Shown here one piece after another: positions 23,377-31,137 of a stretch of 39,677 bases of DNA. Source of the DNA: Gammaproteobacteria bacterium. GTDB taxonomy: Bacteria > Pseudomonadota > Gammaproteobacteria > Steroidobacterales > Steroidobacteraceae. The notes under the pieces are model-generated. The model searched no databases and was not told where the DNA came from. It worked only from the letters and a program-made list of their open reading frames with translations. The stretch covers positions 1-39,677 of the forward strand of contig JAABQQ010000132.1 of the NCBI GenBank assembly GCA_011391405.1, given 5' to 3'. Position 1 is the stretch's first letter. Each line of letters begins with the position of its first letter. A program made the translations under genes and the position numbers.

Positions 23377-24740
23377 TGTCATCGATGACCCCCCGCGAAA
23401 TCGTCCAGGAACTGGACAAGCATATCGTCGGCCAGTCCGCTGCGAAGCGCGCGGTCGCGATCGCGCTACGTAATCGCTGGCGTCGCATGCAGGTGGGCGA
23501 ACCGCTGCGAGCGGAGATCACTCCCAAGAACATCCTGATGATCGGGCCGACCGGCGTCGGCAAGACCGAGATCGCGCGACGGCTGGCGCGACTGGCAAAC
23601 GCCCCGTTCATCAAGGTCGAGGCGACGAAGTTCACCGAGGTGGGTTACGTCGGCCGTGAAGTCGACTCGATCATCAAGGACCTGGTCGACGTCGCCGTGA
23701 AGATGACGCGCGAGCAGGAAATGGAGAAGGTGCGTCACCGCGCGATGGATGCAGCCGAAGAACGCGTGCTCGACGAATTGCTGCCGCGTCCGCGCGCGTC
23801 GTCCGGTCCGGCGATGGGTTTCGGCGTACCGACGGACGAGTCGCCGCCAACGCCTAAAGAGAGCGACACCCGCCAGCGCTTTCGCAAGATGCTGCGCGAA
23901 GGCCAGCTCGACGATCGCGAGATCGAAATTGAGCTGCGCGCGGCGGGTCCCGGCATGGAAATCATGGCGCCGCCAGGCATGGAAGAGCTGTCGCAGCAAC
24001 TGCAGGGCATGTTCGCAAACCTCGGCGGCAACCGCACGAAGTCGCGCCGACTCAAGGTCAGCGAAGCTTTCAAGCTGCTCACCGACGAGGAAGCCGCCAA
24101 GCTGCTCGACGAAGAGGAGCTCAAGACGCAGGCGCTGCGCAATGCGGAGCAGAACGGCATCGTCTTCCTGGACGAGATCGACAAGATCGCGCGCGGCCAG
24201 AATGCCGTGTCGGGGGTCGACGTCTCGCGCGAAGGCGTGCAGCGCGACCTGCTGCCGCTCGTCGAGGGCAGCACGGTCAACACCAAGTACGGCATGGTGA
24301 AGACGGATCACATCCTCTTCATCGCGTCGGGCGCGTTCCACATGTCGAAGCCGTCCGACCTGATCCCTGAGCTGCAGGGTCGCCTGCCGATCCGCGTCGA
24401 GCTCGAGGCGCTCAAGGTCGAAGACTTCGTGCGCATCCTGACCGAGCCCGACGCGTCGCTGTGTACTCAGTACGGCGCGCTGCTGTCCACGGAGGGCGTG
24501 ACGCTGAAGTTCGATGCGAGTGGCGTCCGTCGCATCGCCGAAGTCGCCTTCGACGTCAACCAGCGCACCGAGAACATCGGGGCGCGCCGTCTGCACACCG
24601 TGATGGAACGGCTGCTCGAGGCGATCAGCTTCGAGGCCTCCGACCGCTTCGGCACCGAACTCGTGATCGACGGGGCCTATGTCGACTCGAGCCTCGGCAA
24701 GCTGGCGCAGGACGAAGACCTCGCGCGGTACATCCTGTGA
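23376..24740 (+). CDS. hslU: HslU, AAA+ unfoldase of the HslUV protease
   Basis: 454 residues. Walker A is GPTGVGKT (57-64) and Walker B lies in [29 protein letters not shown] holds the substrate-gripping pore motif GYVG. The I-domain insertion spans about residues 110-240. The C-terminus EDLARYIL is the tail that docks into HslV. The start overlaps the hslV stop by one base and the stop overlaps the next GTG (GTGA). Confidence 0.96.
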   Translation: MSSMTPREIVQELDKHIVGQSAAKRAVAIALRNRWRRMQVGEPLRAEITPKNILMIGPTGVGKTEIARRLARLANAPFIKVEATKFTEVGYVGREVDSIIKDLVDVAVKMTREQEMEKVRHRAMDAAEERVLDELLPRPRASSGPAMGFGVPTDESPPTPKESDTRQRFRKMLREGQLDDREIEIELRAAGPGMEIMAPPGMEELSQQLQGMFANLGGNRTKSRRLKVSEAFKLLTDEEAAKLLDEEELKTQALRNAEQNGIVFLDEIDKIARGQNAVSGVDVSREGVQRDLLPLVEGSTVNTKYGMVKTDHILFIASGAFHMSKPSDLIPELQGRLPIRVELEALKVEDFVRILTEPDASLCTQYGALLSTEGVTLKFDASGVRRIAEVAFDVNQRTENIGARRLHTVMERLLEAISFEASDRFGTELVIDGAYVDSSLGKLAQDEDLARYIL

Positions 24741-25147
24741 CCGCTGCGACGACGGACAAGGAACGCTGGGCCGCGCGCACGCCCACCGAGATCAAGCTGC
24801 GCAGGCAGTCGCGCGTGCTCGACGTGGCGTTCGACGATGGCCAGCGGTTCGAGCTGCCATTTGAGTACCTCCGCGTCTATTCGCCATCGGCCGAGGTGCG
24901 CGGACACGGCCCAGGCCAGGAGACGCTGCAGCTCGGCAAGCACGAGGTGCAGGTCGTCAAGGTCGATCCGATCGGCAACTACGCGGTGCGGCTGGTGTTC
25001 AACGACGGCCACGACACGGGCCTGTACACGTGGGGTTACCTCTACGAACTCGGCGAGACTCGTGCGGCCAAATGGCAGCATTACCTCGACCGGCTGCAGC
25101 AACTCGGGATTCCGTACCCCACGCAGGTTGCGCACAAGAAAGCCTGA
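24737..25147 (+). CDS. DUF971 protein (gamma-butyrobetaine hydroxylase-like N-terminal domain)
   Basis: 136 residues, a single DUF971 domain: [42 protein letters not shown], then [31 protein letters not shown]. This is the stand-alone domain that in eukaryotes precedes the carnitine-synthesis hydroxylase; the catalytic part is absent. Stand-alone bacterial versions often lie beside hslU and ubiE, as here. GTG 24737 overlaps the hslU stop. Molecular function is unknown; a metal-binding or Fe-S-linked role has been suggested for related domains but is not shown here. Confidence 0.88.
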   Translation: MTAATTDKERWAARTPTEIKLRRQSRVLDVAFDDGQRFELPFEYLRVYSPSAEVRGHGPGQETLQLGKHEVQVVKVDPIGNYAVRLVFNDGHDTGLYTWGYLYELGETRAAKWQHYLDRLQQLGIPYPTQVAHKKA

Positions 25148-25189
25148 GCCCCACGGACCCGTAGTGGGCCGCGGCCGACCGGAACGGCG

Positions 25190-25195
25190 TAGAAT
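25190..25195 (+). promoter_or_regulatory. Candidate -10 element of ubiE
   Basis: TAGAAT lies ten bases before ATG 25206, predicting a leader of only a few bases. The 58-base gap before ubiE is the first non-overlapping junction after hslV, so a new promoter here is reasonable. Confidence 0.4.
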
Positions 25196-25205
25196 GCCCG
25201 TTCCC

Positions 25206-25994
25206 ATGAGCGAAACAGCCCCACCCCGCAAGGCCCCCGCCTCCGCCGCAGCGACCCCGTCGGTCGATTTCGGTTACGAGGAGGTGCCGGCCCCCGAGAA
25301 GGCACGCCGCGTCCGCGCGGTGTTCGATTCCGTCGCCGACAAGTACGACATCATGAACGACCTGATGTCCGCCGGCGTGCACCGGCTCTGGAAGCGTTAC
25401 ACGCTGAGCCAGACAGGGTTGCGTCCCGGTATGTCGGCGCTCGATGTCGCAGGCGGCACGGGGGACATCGCTGCTGGCATGGCCCAGCAGGTCGGCGACA
25501 AGGGCCTCGTAGTGCTCTCCGACATCAACGCCGCGATGCTCGAGGTCGGTCGCGACCGGCTGCTCGACCGTGGCTTGTTGCGCAACGTGCAGTTCTCGCT
25601 CGCCAATGCCGAGTGCCTGCCTTTCGCCGACGAAACGTTCGATTGCGTGACGATCGGCTTCGGCCTGCGCAACGTGACGGACAAGGCGGCAGCAATCGCT
25701 TCGATGCGGCGCGTGCTCAGGCCAGGTGGCCGGCTGCTGATTCTCGAATTCTCGAAACCCGTGTTTCCGGGCCTCAAGCCCGTGTACGACGCGTATTCGT
25801 TCAGCGTGCTGCCGTGGCTCGGCGCGCGCATCGCGAACGACCCGGACAGCTACCGCTACCTCGCCGAGTCCATCCGCCGCTTTCCCGACCAGGCAACGCT
25901 GCTCGGCATGATGCGCGAGGCCGGCCTCGAGGACTGCCGCTACCACAACCTGACCGGCGGCATCGTCGCCCTGCACAAGGGGTTCCGCTATTGA
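25206..25994 (+). CDS. ubiE: Ubiquinone/menaquinone C-methyltransferase UbiE
   Basis: 262 residues. It methylates the quinone ring using S-adenosylmethionine. [25 protein letters not shown] is motif I of the UbiE/COQ5 family, [11 protein letters not shown] is the SAM-binding loop, [10 protein letters not shown] and LEFSKP follow, and the tail [17 protein letters not shown] is the family signature. A proline/alanine-rich extension of about 20 residues precedes the domain. The stop overlaps the TTG start of ubiJ. Confidence 0.96.
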   Translation: MSETAPPRKAPASAAATPSVDFGYEEVPAPEKARRVRAVFDSVADKYDIMNDLMSAGVHRLWKRYTLSQTGLRPGMSALDVAGGTGDIAAGMAQQVGDKGLVVLSDINAAMLEVGRDRLLDRGLLRNVQFSLANAECLPFADETFDCVTIGFGLRNVTDKAAAIASMRRVLRPGGRLLILEFSKPVFPGLKPVYDAYSFSVLPWLGARIANDPDSYRYLAESIRRFPDQATLLGMMREAGLEDCRYHNLTGGIVALHKGFRY

Positions 25995-26617
25995 GCGCGA
26001 ATCCGCTCAATGCCATCTTCGACCGGTTGTCGACGATGCTGAACCGCAACGTCGCGCAATCGGAGCGCGCCTCGGCGCTGGCGCGGCAACTCGAAGGGCG
26101 CGGTCTCTCGCTCGTGTTCGAAGGCACGTCGCTCGCGGTTTTTTTCCGCGTGGCTGACAGCCGTATCACGCTCGACACGCGCGACGCAGGCGAGGCCGAC
26201 GCGACACTGTCCGGCTCACCAATCTCGCTGCTGTCGCTGGTCGGACCGGGCGCCGAAGACCGCCTGCGTGGTTCGTCGATCCGCATCGCGGGCGACGCCG
26301 AGGTCGCGCAGCGCTTTCGCGACCTGCTGCAGCACGCCCAGCCCGATTTCGAGGAAGAGCTGTCGCGCGTCGTGGGCGACGTCGCGGCGCACCAGGTGGC
26401 GAATATCGTCCGCAACGTCTTCGACTGGGGCCGCAAGGCCGCCGATTCGTTCTCGACCAACTTGGCCGAGTACCTGCAGGAAGAGGGCCGCGACGTGCCG
26501 TCGCGCGTGGAAGTCGAGGAATACCTCGAGGCCGTCGACCAGCTGCGCGAAGCGACCGACCGGCTCGACGCCCGCCTGAGCCGCGCCGAATCCCGCGCCA
26601 AACAAAGCTCGAAGTAG
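25991..26617 (+). CDS. ubiJ: Ubiquinone biosynthesis accessory factor UbiJ (SCP2 domain)
   Basis: 208 residues. The N-terminal SCP2 lipid-binding domain (about 15-110) includes [23 protein letters not shown] and [27 protein letters not shown]. The C-terminal part is helical and ends in the coiled coil [25 protein letters not shown]. In E. coli UbiJ binds the Ubi enzymes and quinone intermediates and works with UbiK. TTG 25991 overlaps the ubiE stop as TTGA; a later ATG would cut into the first helix. It lies between ubiE and ubiB as in other gammaproteobacteria. Confidence 0.9.
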   Translation: MSANPLNAIFDRLSTMLNRNVAQSERASALARQLEGRGLSLVFEGTSLAVFFRVADSRITLDTRDAGEADATLSGSPISLLSLVGPGAEDRLRGSSIRIAGDAEVAQRFRDLLQHAQPDFEEELSRVVGDVAAHQVANIVRNVFDWGRKAADSFSTNLAEYLQEEGRDVPSRVEVEEYLEAVDQLREATDRLDARLSRAESRAKQSSK

Positions 26618-26650
26618 CTGTGCACTCGATGCTCGAAGCGCAGCTCGTTC

Positions 26651-26700
26651 CGACTAACCCCTAACCCCTTCCTCCACTTCCTCCACTTCCTCCCCTCCCA
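26651..26700 (+). repeat. C-rich telomere-like tract and 9-base tandem repeat before ubiB
   Basis: CGACTAACCCCTAACCCCTT (26651-26670) runs into three copies of a 9-base unit, CTTCCTCCA (26668-26676, 26677-26685, 26686-26694, the last ending in C), right up to the ubiB ATG. The first 12 bases are identical to the start of the right hairpin arm at 9061. There is no Shine-Dalgarno sequence. The opposite strand is G-rich and quadruplex-prone. Confidence 0.75.
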
Positions 26701-28335
26701 ATGCGCCTCCGCGTCGCCACCCGCCTGCTCCAGATCCAGCGCGTGCTCGTCCGTCACGGGCTCGACGAGATCATTCTCGCGACTCACCTGTTCCGTCCGC
26801 TGCGGTTCGCGTTCTACCTCTCGCCTGCCACGTGGTTCGAGCGCCGCAAAGGCGGTCCACGCGGTGAGCGCATTCGTCTCGCACTCGAGGAACTGGGGCC
26901 GATCTGGGTGAAGTTCGGCCAGGCTCTGTCCACGCGACGCGACCTGCTGCCGATCGACATCGCCGACGAGCTCGAGAAACTGCAGGACCGCGTGCCGCCG
27001 TTCCCTGGGCTGGAAGCCAAAGCCATCATCGAGGGCGCTTACGGCAAACCAGTGGGCGAAGTGTTCGCGGAGTTCGACGAGACGCCGCTCGCCGCTGCCT
27101 CGATCGCGCAAGTGCACACCGCACGACTGCGTTCCGGCGAAGAAGTCGTCGTCAAGGTCGTGCGTCCCGGCATCCGGGCGAAGATCGAGCGCGACCTGGA
27201 GGTGATGTACGTCCTCGCGCAGCTTGCGCGCGACTATTCGAAGGACGGCTACCGGCTGCGACCCTACGAGGTCGTGCAGGAGTACGAGAAGACCATTCTC
27301 GACGAACTCGACCTCATGCGCGAAGCGGCGAATGCCGCGCAGTTGCGCCGCAACTTCGCCGGCTCGAAGCTGCTGTACGTGCCGGACGTGTACTGGGATT
27401 ACTGCCGGCCCGAAGTGATGGTGATGGAGCGCATCCACGGCGTGCTGGTCAGCGACATGGACGAACTGCTCCGTCGTGGCACGAACATCCAGGCACTCGC
27501 CGAGAACGGCGTGGAGATCTTCTTCACGCAGGTGTTCCAGCACAATTTCTTCCACGCCGACATGCACCCGGGCAACATCTTCGTGCAGACCGACGACCCG
27601 CAGCGGCCGGTCTACGCAGCGGTGGACTTCGGCATCGTCGGCTCGCTCGACGCACGCGACCAGCACTACCTGGCCGAAAATTTCCTCGCGTTCTTCGACC
27701 GCGATTACAACCGTGTCGCGCGCCTGCACGTGGATTCAGGCTGGGTGCCCAAGGACACGCGCGTCGACGAGCTCGAGGCGGGCATCCGTACTGTCTGCGA
27801 ACCCATCTTCAACAAACCGCTGTCCGAGATTTCGTTCGCGCAGGTGCTGATACGGCTGTTTGAAGTCGCGCGCCGCTTCGACATGCGCGTGCAACCGCAG
27901 CTGATCCTGCTGCAGAAGACCCTGCTGCAGATCGAGGGCCTCGGCCGCCAGCTGTACCCGCAGCTCGACCTGTGGAAGACGGCGCAGCCGATCATGCAGG
28001 AATGGGGCGCTGACCGGCTGAGCGGCCGGAACATCGCCCAGGAACTGCGCCGGCAACTGCCCGACCTGTCCGAGTCCATACGAATGCTGCCGCAACTGCT
28101 GCAGCAGTTCGTGCAGAAGGCATCCGAAGGCACGCTCCGCATCCGGGTGGACAACGAGCCTTACGCGGAATTGCGGCGCGAAATCCAGGCCAGCGCGCGG
28201 CGTCGCGACCAGACCATCGTCGGCGCCGTCGTCCTGCTCGCCGGGATCCTGTGGCTCGCCTTCCGCACGGACTGGATGCCCGGCGTCCTGCTCACGGCAG
28301 CGGGCCTGTTGACGGCACTGCTCGCACGGCGCTGA
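26701..28335 (+). CDS. ubiB: UbiB, atypical kinase/ATPase for ubiquinone biosynthesis
   Basis: 544 residues, standard length. The ADCK/UbiB signature KxGQ is present as KFGQALSTRRDLLP (Lys71-Gln74), followed by the alanine-rich nucleotide loop AAASIAQVHTARL, the FHADMHPGNIFV catalytic block and the VDFGIVGSLD metal-binding motif. Two C-terminal membrane helices (VGAVVLLAGILWLAF, GVLLTAAGLLTALLA) anchor it. UbiB is thought to release or deliver quinone intermediates from the membrane. It ends the ubiE-J-B run. Confidence 0.95.
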   Translation: MRLRVATRLLQIQRVLVRHGLDEIILATHLFRPLRFAFYLSPATWFERRKGGPRGERIRLALEELGPIWVKFGQALSTRRDLLPIDIADELEKLQDRVPPFPGLEAKAIIEGAYGKPVGEVFAEFDETPLAAASIAQVHTARLRSGEEVVVKVVRPGIRAKIERDLEVMYVLAQLARDYSKDGYRLRPYEVVQEYEKTILDELDLMREAANAAQLRRNFAGSKLLYVPDVYWDYCRPEVMVMERIHGVLVSDMDELLRRGTNIQALAENGVEIFFTQVFQHNFFHADMHPGNIFVQTDDPQRPVYAAVDFGIVGSLDARDQHYLAENFLAFFDRDYNRVARLHVDSGWVPKDTRVDELEAGIRTVCEPIFNKPLSEISFAQVLIRLFEVARRFDMRVQPQLILLQKTLLQIEGLGRQLYPQLDLWKTAQPIMQEWGADRLSGRNIAQELRRQLPDLSESIRMLPQLLQQFVQKASEGTLRIRVDNEPYAELRREIQASARRRDQTIVGAVVLLAGILWLAFRTDWMPGVLLTAAGLLTALLARR

Positions 28336-28342
28336 ACGACTG

Positions 28343-28368
28343 CCCTCTGCCGCCGCGGTGGTAGAGGG
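28343..28368 (+). terminator. Hairpin after ubiB
   Basis: CCCTCTGCCGCC (28343-28354) pairs with GGTGGTAGAGGG (28357-28368), including two G-U pairs in plus-strand RNA; the two bases nearest the loop probably stay open. No T tract follows, so it is not a classical intrinsic terminator. It lies between convergent genes. Confidence 0.4.
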
Positions 28369-28380
28369 GTCGCGCGAGGG

Positions 28381-29097
28381 TTACTTCCGAGCGACTTCGA
28401 TCCAGGTGGTCAGCGCCCGGGCGCAGAGTTCGCCGTCTTCATCGAAGATGGCCGTGCCGCACCGGTACTTGCGACCTTCGCTCGCAATCAACCAGCCCAG
28501 CACCATGCAGGCCTCGCCGACGTGCACGCGACGGTCGACGTGCGCCTGCATCTCGCCGAGCAGCATCGTCCGGGGCGCGTCGCCGACCGCGGCGAAGTAG
28601 CCGGGGCAATCGAGCGCGGCCCAGTGAAACTCGACGGCCACCTTGCCGTCGCCGCCGTCCAGGTCGTCCGCCGGAATCCAGGGCGCGGCGACCATGCCCG
28701 AGTCGAGCAAGCCCGGAAAGATCCGCATGCCATCGCCACGGCGACGGTGCGGGCCGCACACGAAACAATCCGGGAAAGTGTGCTCGCGAAACCCCACGTA
28801 GTGCTGTGATGCCCAGACCGCCTGCACGTAGGGCGGCGCGCGCGGAACCTCGAGCTGGAGCGGTGCGGCCGGCGTTCCGGACGCCACTGTCTGGTCAAGA
28901 TGCCGCAGCCGCCACAGGTCATCCGTTGCCGTGTGCTCCAGTGCCAGGGGCGTGTCGAGTGGTGGCGGCGCCAGCAGACGGATGCGCAGTTCGGTTCCCG
29001 CGGCAACGGCAAACGCGCCGCAGACATAGCCGCCATTGCCGGAATCGGGCGGCCCCTTGAAACGGCTGGCTATGGTCAGTGAGGTGGCGTCTGGCAT
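28381..29097 (-). CDS. Hotdog-fold thioesterase-like protein
   Basis: 238 residues. The sequence looks like a tandem hotdog: a first half with SGNGGYVCGAFAVAAGTELRIRLLAPPPLDTPLAL (typical of acyl-CoA thioesterase hydration motifs) and a second half with GEMQAHVDRRVHVGEACMVLGWLIASEGRKYRCGTAIFDEDGELCARALTTW. Between them lies TFPDCFVCGPHRRRGDGM, a CxxCG motif seen in a group of uncharacterised proteins. ATG 29097 overlaps the stop of the upstream DUF2007 gene as TGATG. Substrate unknown; an acyl-CoA is inferred from the fold. Confidence 0.7.
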   Translation of the reverse strand: MPDATSLTIASRFKGPPDSGNGGYVCGAFAVAAGTELRIRLLAPPPLDTPLALEHTATDDLWRLRHLDQTVASGTPAAPLQLEVPRAPPYVQAVWASQHYVGFREHTFPDCFVCGPHRRRGDGMRIFPGLLDSGMVAAPWIPADDLDGGDGKVAVEFHWAALDCPGYFAAVGDAPRTMLLGEMQAHVDRRVHVGEACMVLGWLIASEGRKYRCGTAIFDEDGELCARALTTWIEVARK

Positions 29098-29435
29098 CAG
29101 CGATCGGTTCCTGCAGTCGCTCCGGCAATCTCCTCCGGCGTCGAGCACCGCCAACAGGCGTCGAACTGTCCTTCCAAACGCTCGCCGCAATGACGGCAGG
29201 TCCAGTCCGGCGACGGTGCTGCGTCGGCACGCGCGTTATCGATCAAGCCCCGCGCGTTCAGTGCGTCGCCGTTACGCAGGACCCAAAGCTCAGGCCAGCA
29301 TTCCACGAATGGGATTTCACCGACCGCACCACCCAGGCGCTCGTTCTTCACGTAGCACGCGATACCGGCCTGCTCGAGCACGTTGCGCAGGTGCGCAATC
29401 TCGATGATCGACTCGGCCGTGTGAACCTTGCGCAA
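29097..29435 (-). CDS. DUF2007 domain protein with C-terminal zinc ribbon
   Basis: 112 residues. The N-terminal part LRKVHTAESIIEIAHLRNVLEQAGIACYVKNE is the DUF2007 signature (putative signal-transducing fold), continuing to PELWVLRNGD. A C-terminal CRHCGERLEGQFDACWRC segment is a CxxC-x(10)-CxxC zinc ribbon. TTG 29435 is chosen as start: GGGAG lies six bases upstream and DUF2007 proteins begin exactly at (M)RKV. A longer frame to 29507 would add an arginine-rich stretch with no family support. It is coupled to the hotdog gene. Confidence 0.75.
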   Translation of the reverse strand: MRKVHTAESIIEIAHLRNVLEQAGIACYVKNERLGGAVGEIPFVECWPELWVLRNGDALNARGLIDNARADAAPSPDWTCRHCGERLEGQFDACWRCSTPEEIAGATAGTDR

Positions 29436-29501
29436 GTCTCGCTCCCTGCCGCGGCGTCGGTACTGCGGTAAACGACCGTTTCGCAAGTCGACCCGCCCCG
29501 C

Positions 29502-29507
29502 TAGCAT
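29502..29507 (+). promoter_or_regulatory. Candidate -10 element of the SDR gene, near-leaderless
   Basis: TAGCAT ends six bases before ATG 29514; TTTCGC lies 17 bases further upstream as a possible -35. The GGCGGG between them could alternatively be a poorly spaced Shine-Dalgarno sequence. Confidence 0.35.
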
Positions 29508-29513
29508 GGCGGG

Positions 29514-30374
29514 ATGCCAAACGCTTCACCCGCTACCATACTGTCCCGGCGCTTTCCGTCAAAGCGCGCCTTCATCACCGGTGCTGCAAGCGGCCTCGGC
29601 CTGGCGATGTCCCAGTTGCTGGCCCGCGATGGCTGGACGCTGGGCGTGCTCGACCTTGACCGCGAGGCCCTGGAAAGTGCCGTCACCCGGTTGCGAACCT
29701 CGGGCGCGGCGAACGTCACAGCCTATCCCGGCGACGTTGCCGCGCATGATTTCGTCGCCGCAGCCATTACCGGCTTCAGCCAGGCAAACCAGGGCCTGGA
29801 CGTGATGGTGAACAACGCGGGCGTGGCCGTGGCTGGCGCGGTCGAGGCCACCCCGGTCGATGACTGGAACTGGATCGTCGGCATCAACCTGCTTGGGGTC
29901 GTCTGGGGATGCCGCACGGCCCTGCCGGTGATGAAGCGTCAGGGCAGTGGACTGATCTTCAATATCGCGAGTTCCGCGGGCTTCGCGGCGGCGCCGCAGA
30001 TGTCCGCTTACAACGCCACCAAGGCTGGCGTCATTGCCCTGAGCGAAACGCTGGCGAGCGAGGTGGCGGGAACCGGGTTGCAGGTGTCGTGCGCGATGCC
30101 GGGCTTCTTCCGCACCCACCTGCTCGACCACATGCGGGCGCCCCCGGAAGAGAACCGGCTCGCGCACCGGATCATGGACAATTCGGGCCACGACCCGGAC
30201 GAAGCCGCGCTCGCGCTGCTGGGAGCCGCGGCCGCAGGCGAGCTTTACGTCGTGTGGCCGCCGGAATACCGCTGGGCGTGGCGGCTCAAGCGCTGGTTTC
30301 CGCGCTGGTTCCTCAAACGAGTGCAGTCTTTCCGGGACGCCCAGGCAAGCAAGGCGGGTCGACCGCCAGGATGA
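29514..30374 (+). CDS. Short-chain dehydrogenase/reductase
   Basis: 286 residues, classical SDR. TGAASGLG (22-29) binds the cofactor, NNAG is at 100-103, and the catalytic Ser153, Tyr166 and Lys170 (SAYNATKAG) are intact. Asp47/Asp49 after the second strand favours NAD over NADP. The basic, tryptophan-rich C-terminus (WAWRLKRWFPRWFLKRVQ) may associate with the membrane. The 3' end overlaps the convergent M15 peptidase gene by 62 bases. Substrate unknown. Confidence 0.88.
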   Translation: MPNASPATILSRRFPSKRAFITGAASGLGLAMSQLLARDGWTLGVLDLDREALESAVTRLRTSGAANVTAYPGDVAAHDFVAAAITGFSQANQGLDVMVNNAGVAVAGAVEATPVDDWNWIVGINLLGVVWGCRTALPVMKRQGSGLIFNIASSAGFAAAPQMSAYNATKAGVIALSETLASEVAGTGLQVSCAMPGFFRTHLLDHMRAPPEENRLAHRIMDNSGHDPDEAALALLGAAAAGELYVVWPPEYRWAWRLKRWFPRWFLKRVQSFRDAQASKAGRPPG

Positions 30375-31023
30375 AGCGCGTGTAGATCTCGGGCAGCCGG
30401 TCGAGGACGTGTTCCTTGCCCAGCATGTCCCCGCCCGCGATGGCCGAGCGCAGGACGGAAAGCGAAAGCGCCTCTACGGCCTCGCGCGCGACAGGGGCAT
30501 AGCTCAGGTGCCAGGGCTCGATGCCCGCGCCGCCACGGTCCGAGCCATAGGGCCGGAAAAACCCAAAGCGCCCCTGATTGCGGTCGAGCCAGCCCGTCAG
30601 CCGGCCGAACACGCCGTCGGACGCGTATTCCGCCGGCACCAGTTCCACCTGGTAACCCGCGGGCATCGCGGCGGCATCGATCACGTCGATGTCCGATCCC
30701 CAATGGTGCCGGCTGCCGCCCGGAATGGCGGACCACGCCAGGATCGCGTCGACCCGCTGCGGCTCCGTCAGCCGGGCAGGGTCGAGAAGCGCGCCGGTGC
30801 GATCGTAAAGCGGCCGGTCGCCCCGCCATTTGCGGTTCCAGAGCACCAGTTGCCGGTCGAAGTCCCGAAAGCTCGAGACCGCCTGCAGGTCGATGCCCTC
30901 GGCGCGCGCGGCGTCGCGCATGCCGAGGAATGCCGCCACGGCTTCGTAGTGCAGCGTGCAGCGCGGTGCGTCCAGTTCGATGACGTGGGTGCGCGCGCGA
31001 CCCGTCAGTTCCAGCGCGTTCAT
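30313..31023 (-). CDS. M15B-family D-alanyl-D-alanine carboxypeptidase-like protein
   Basis: 236 residues. The VanY/M15B zinc signature SxHxxGxxxD is present as SRHHWGSDID (Ser104, His106, Asp113), with the third ligand in EPWHLSY. SSFRDFDRQLVLWNRKW is the SxR substrate-binding region. There is no signal peptide, so it may act on recycled cytoplasmic muropeptides or be exported by another route. ATG 31023 starts the family-like N-terminus; a start at 31083 would add residues without support. It ends inside the SDR gene on the other strand. Confidence 0.82.
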   Translation of the reverse strand: MNALELTGRARTHVIELDAPRCTLHYEAVAAFLGMRDAARAEGIDLQAVSSFRDFDRQLVLWNRKWRGDRPLYDRTGALLDPARLTEPQRVDAILAWSAIPGGSRHHWGSDIDVIDAAAMPAGYQVELVPAEYASDGVFGRLTGWLDRNQGRFGFFRPYGSDRGGAGIEPWHLSYAPVAREAVEALSLSVLRSAIAGGDMLGKEHVLDRLPEIYTRFILAVDPPCLPGRPGKTALV

Positions 31024-31053
31024 GCGATCGGTGTTCCCGGGATCGAGGTCGGC

Positions 31054-31059
31054 TATGAT
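31054..31059 (+). promoter_or_regulatory. Candidate -10 element of the GGDEF-EAL gene
   Basis: TATGAT is the best -10 in the divergent gap; a weak TGTTCC lies upstream. Transcription from about 31066 gives a leader of some 72 bases, including a GGAG 12 bases before the ATG. Confidence 0.4.
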
Positions 31060-31137
31060 GCCGCGCAGGCGGTCGGACCGCACACAAAATAAAGAGATCG
31101 AAGGGGCGGGGAAAGCAGCCCGGAGAACTCAACGTCG

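Noticed and set aside
26668-26694. Short regular repeats as a CRISPR remnant
   Set aside because: Units are contiguous 9-mers without spacers and there are no cas genes.
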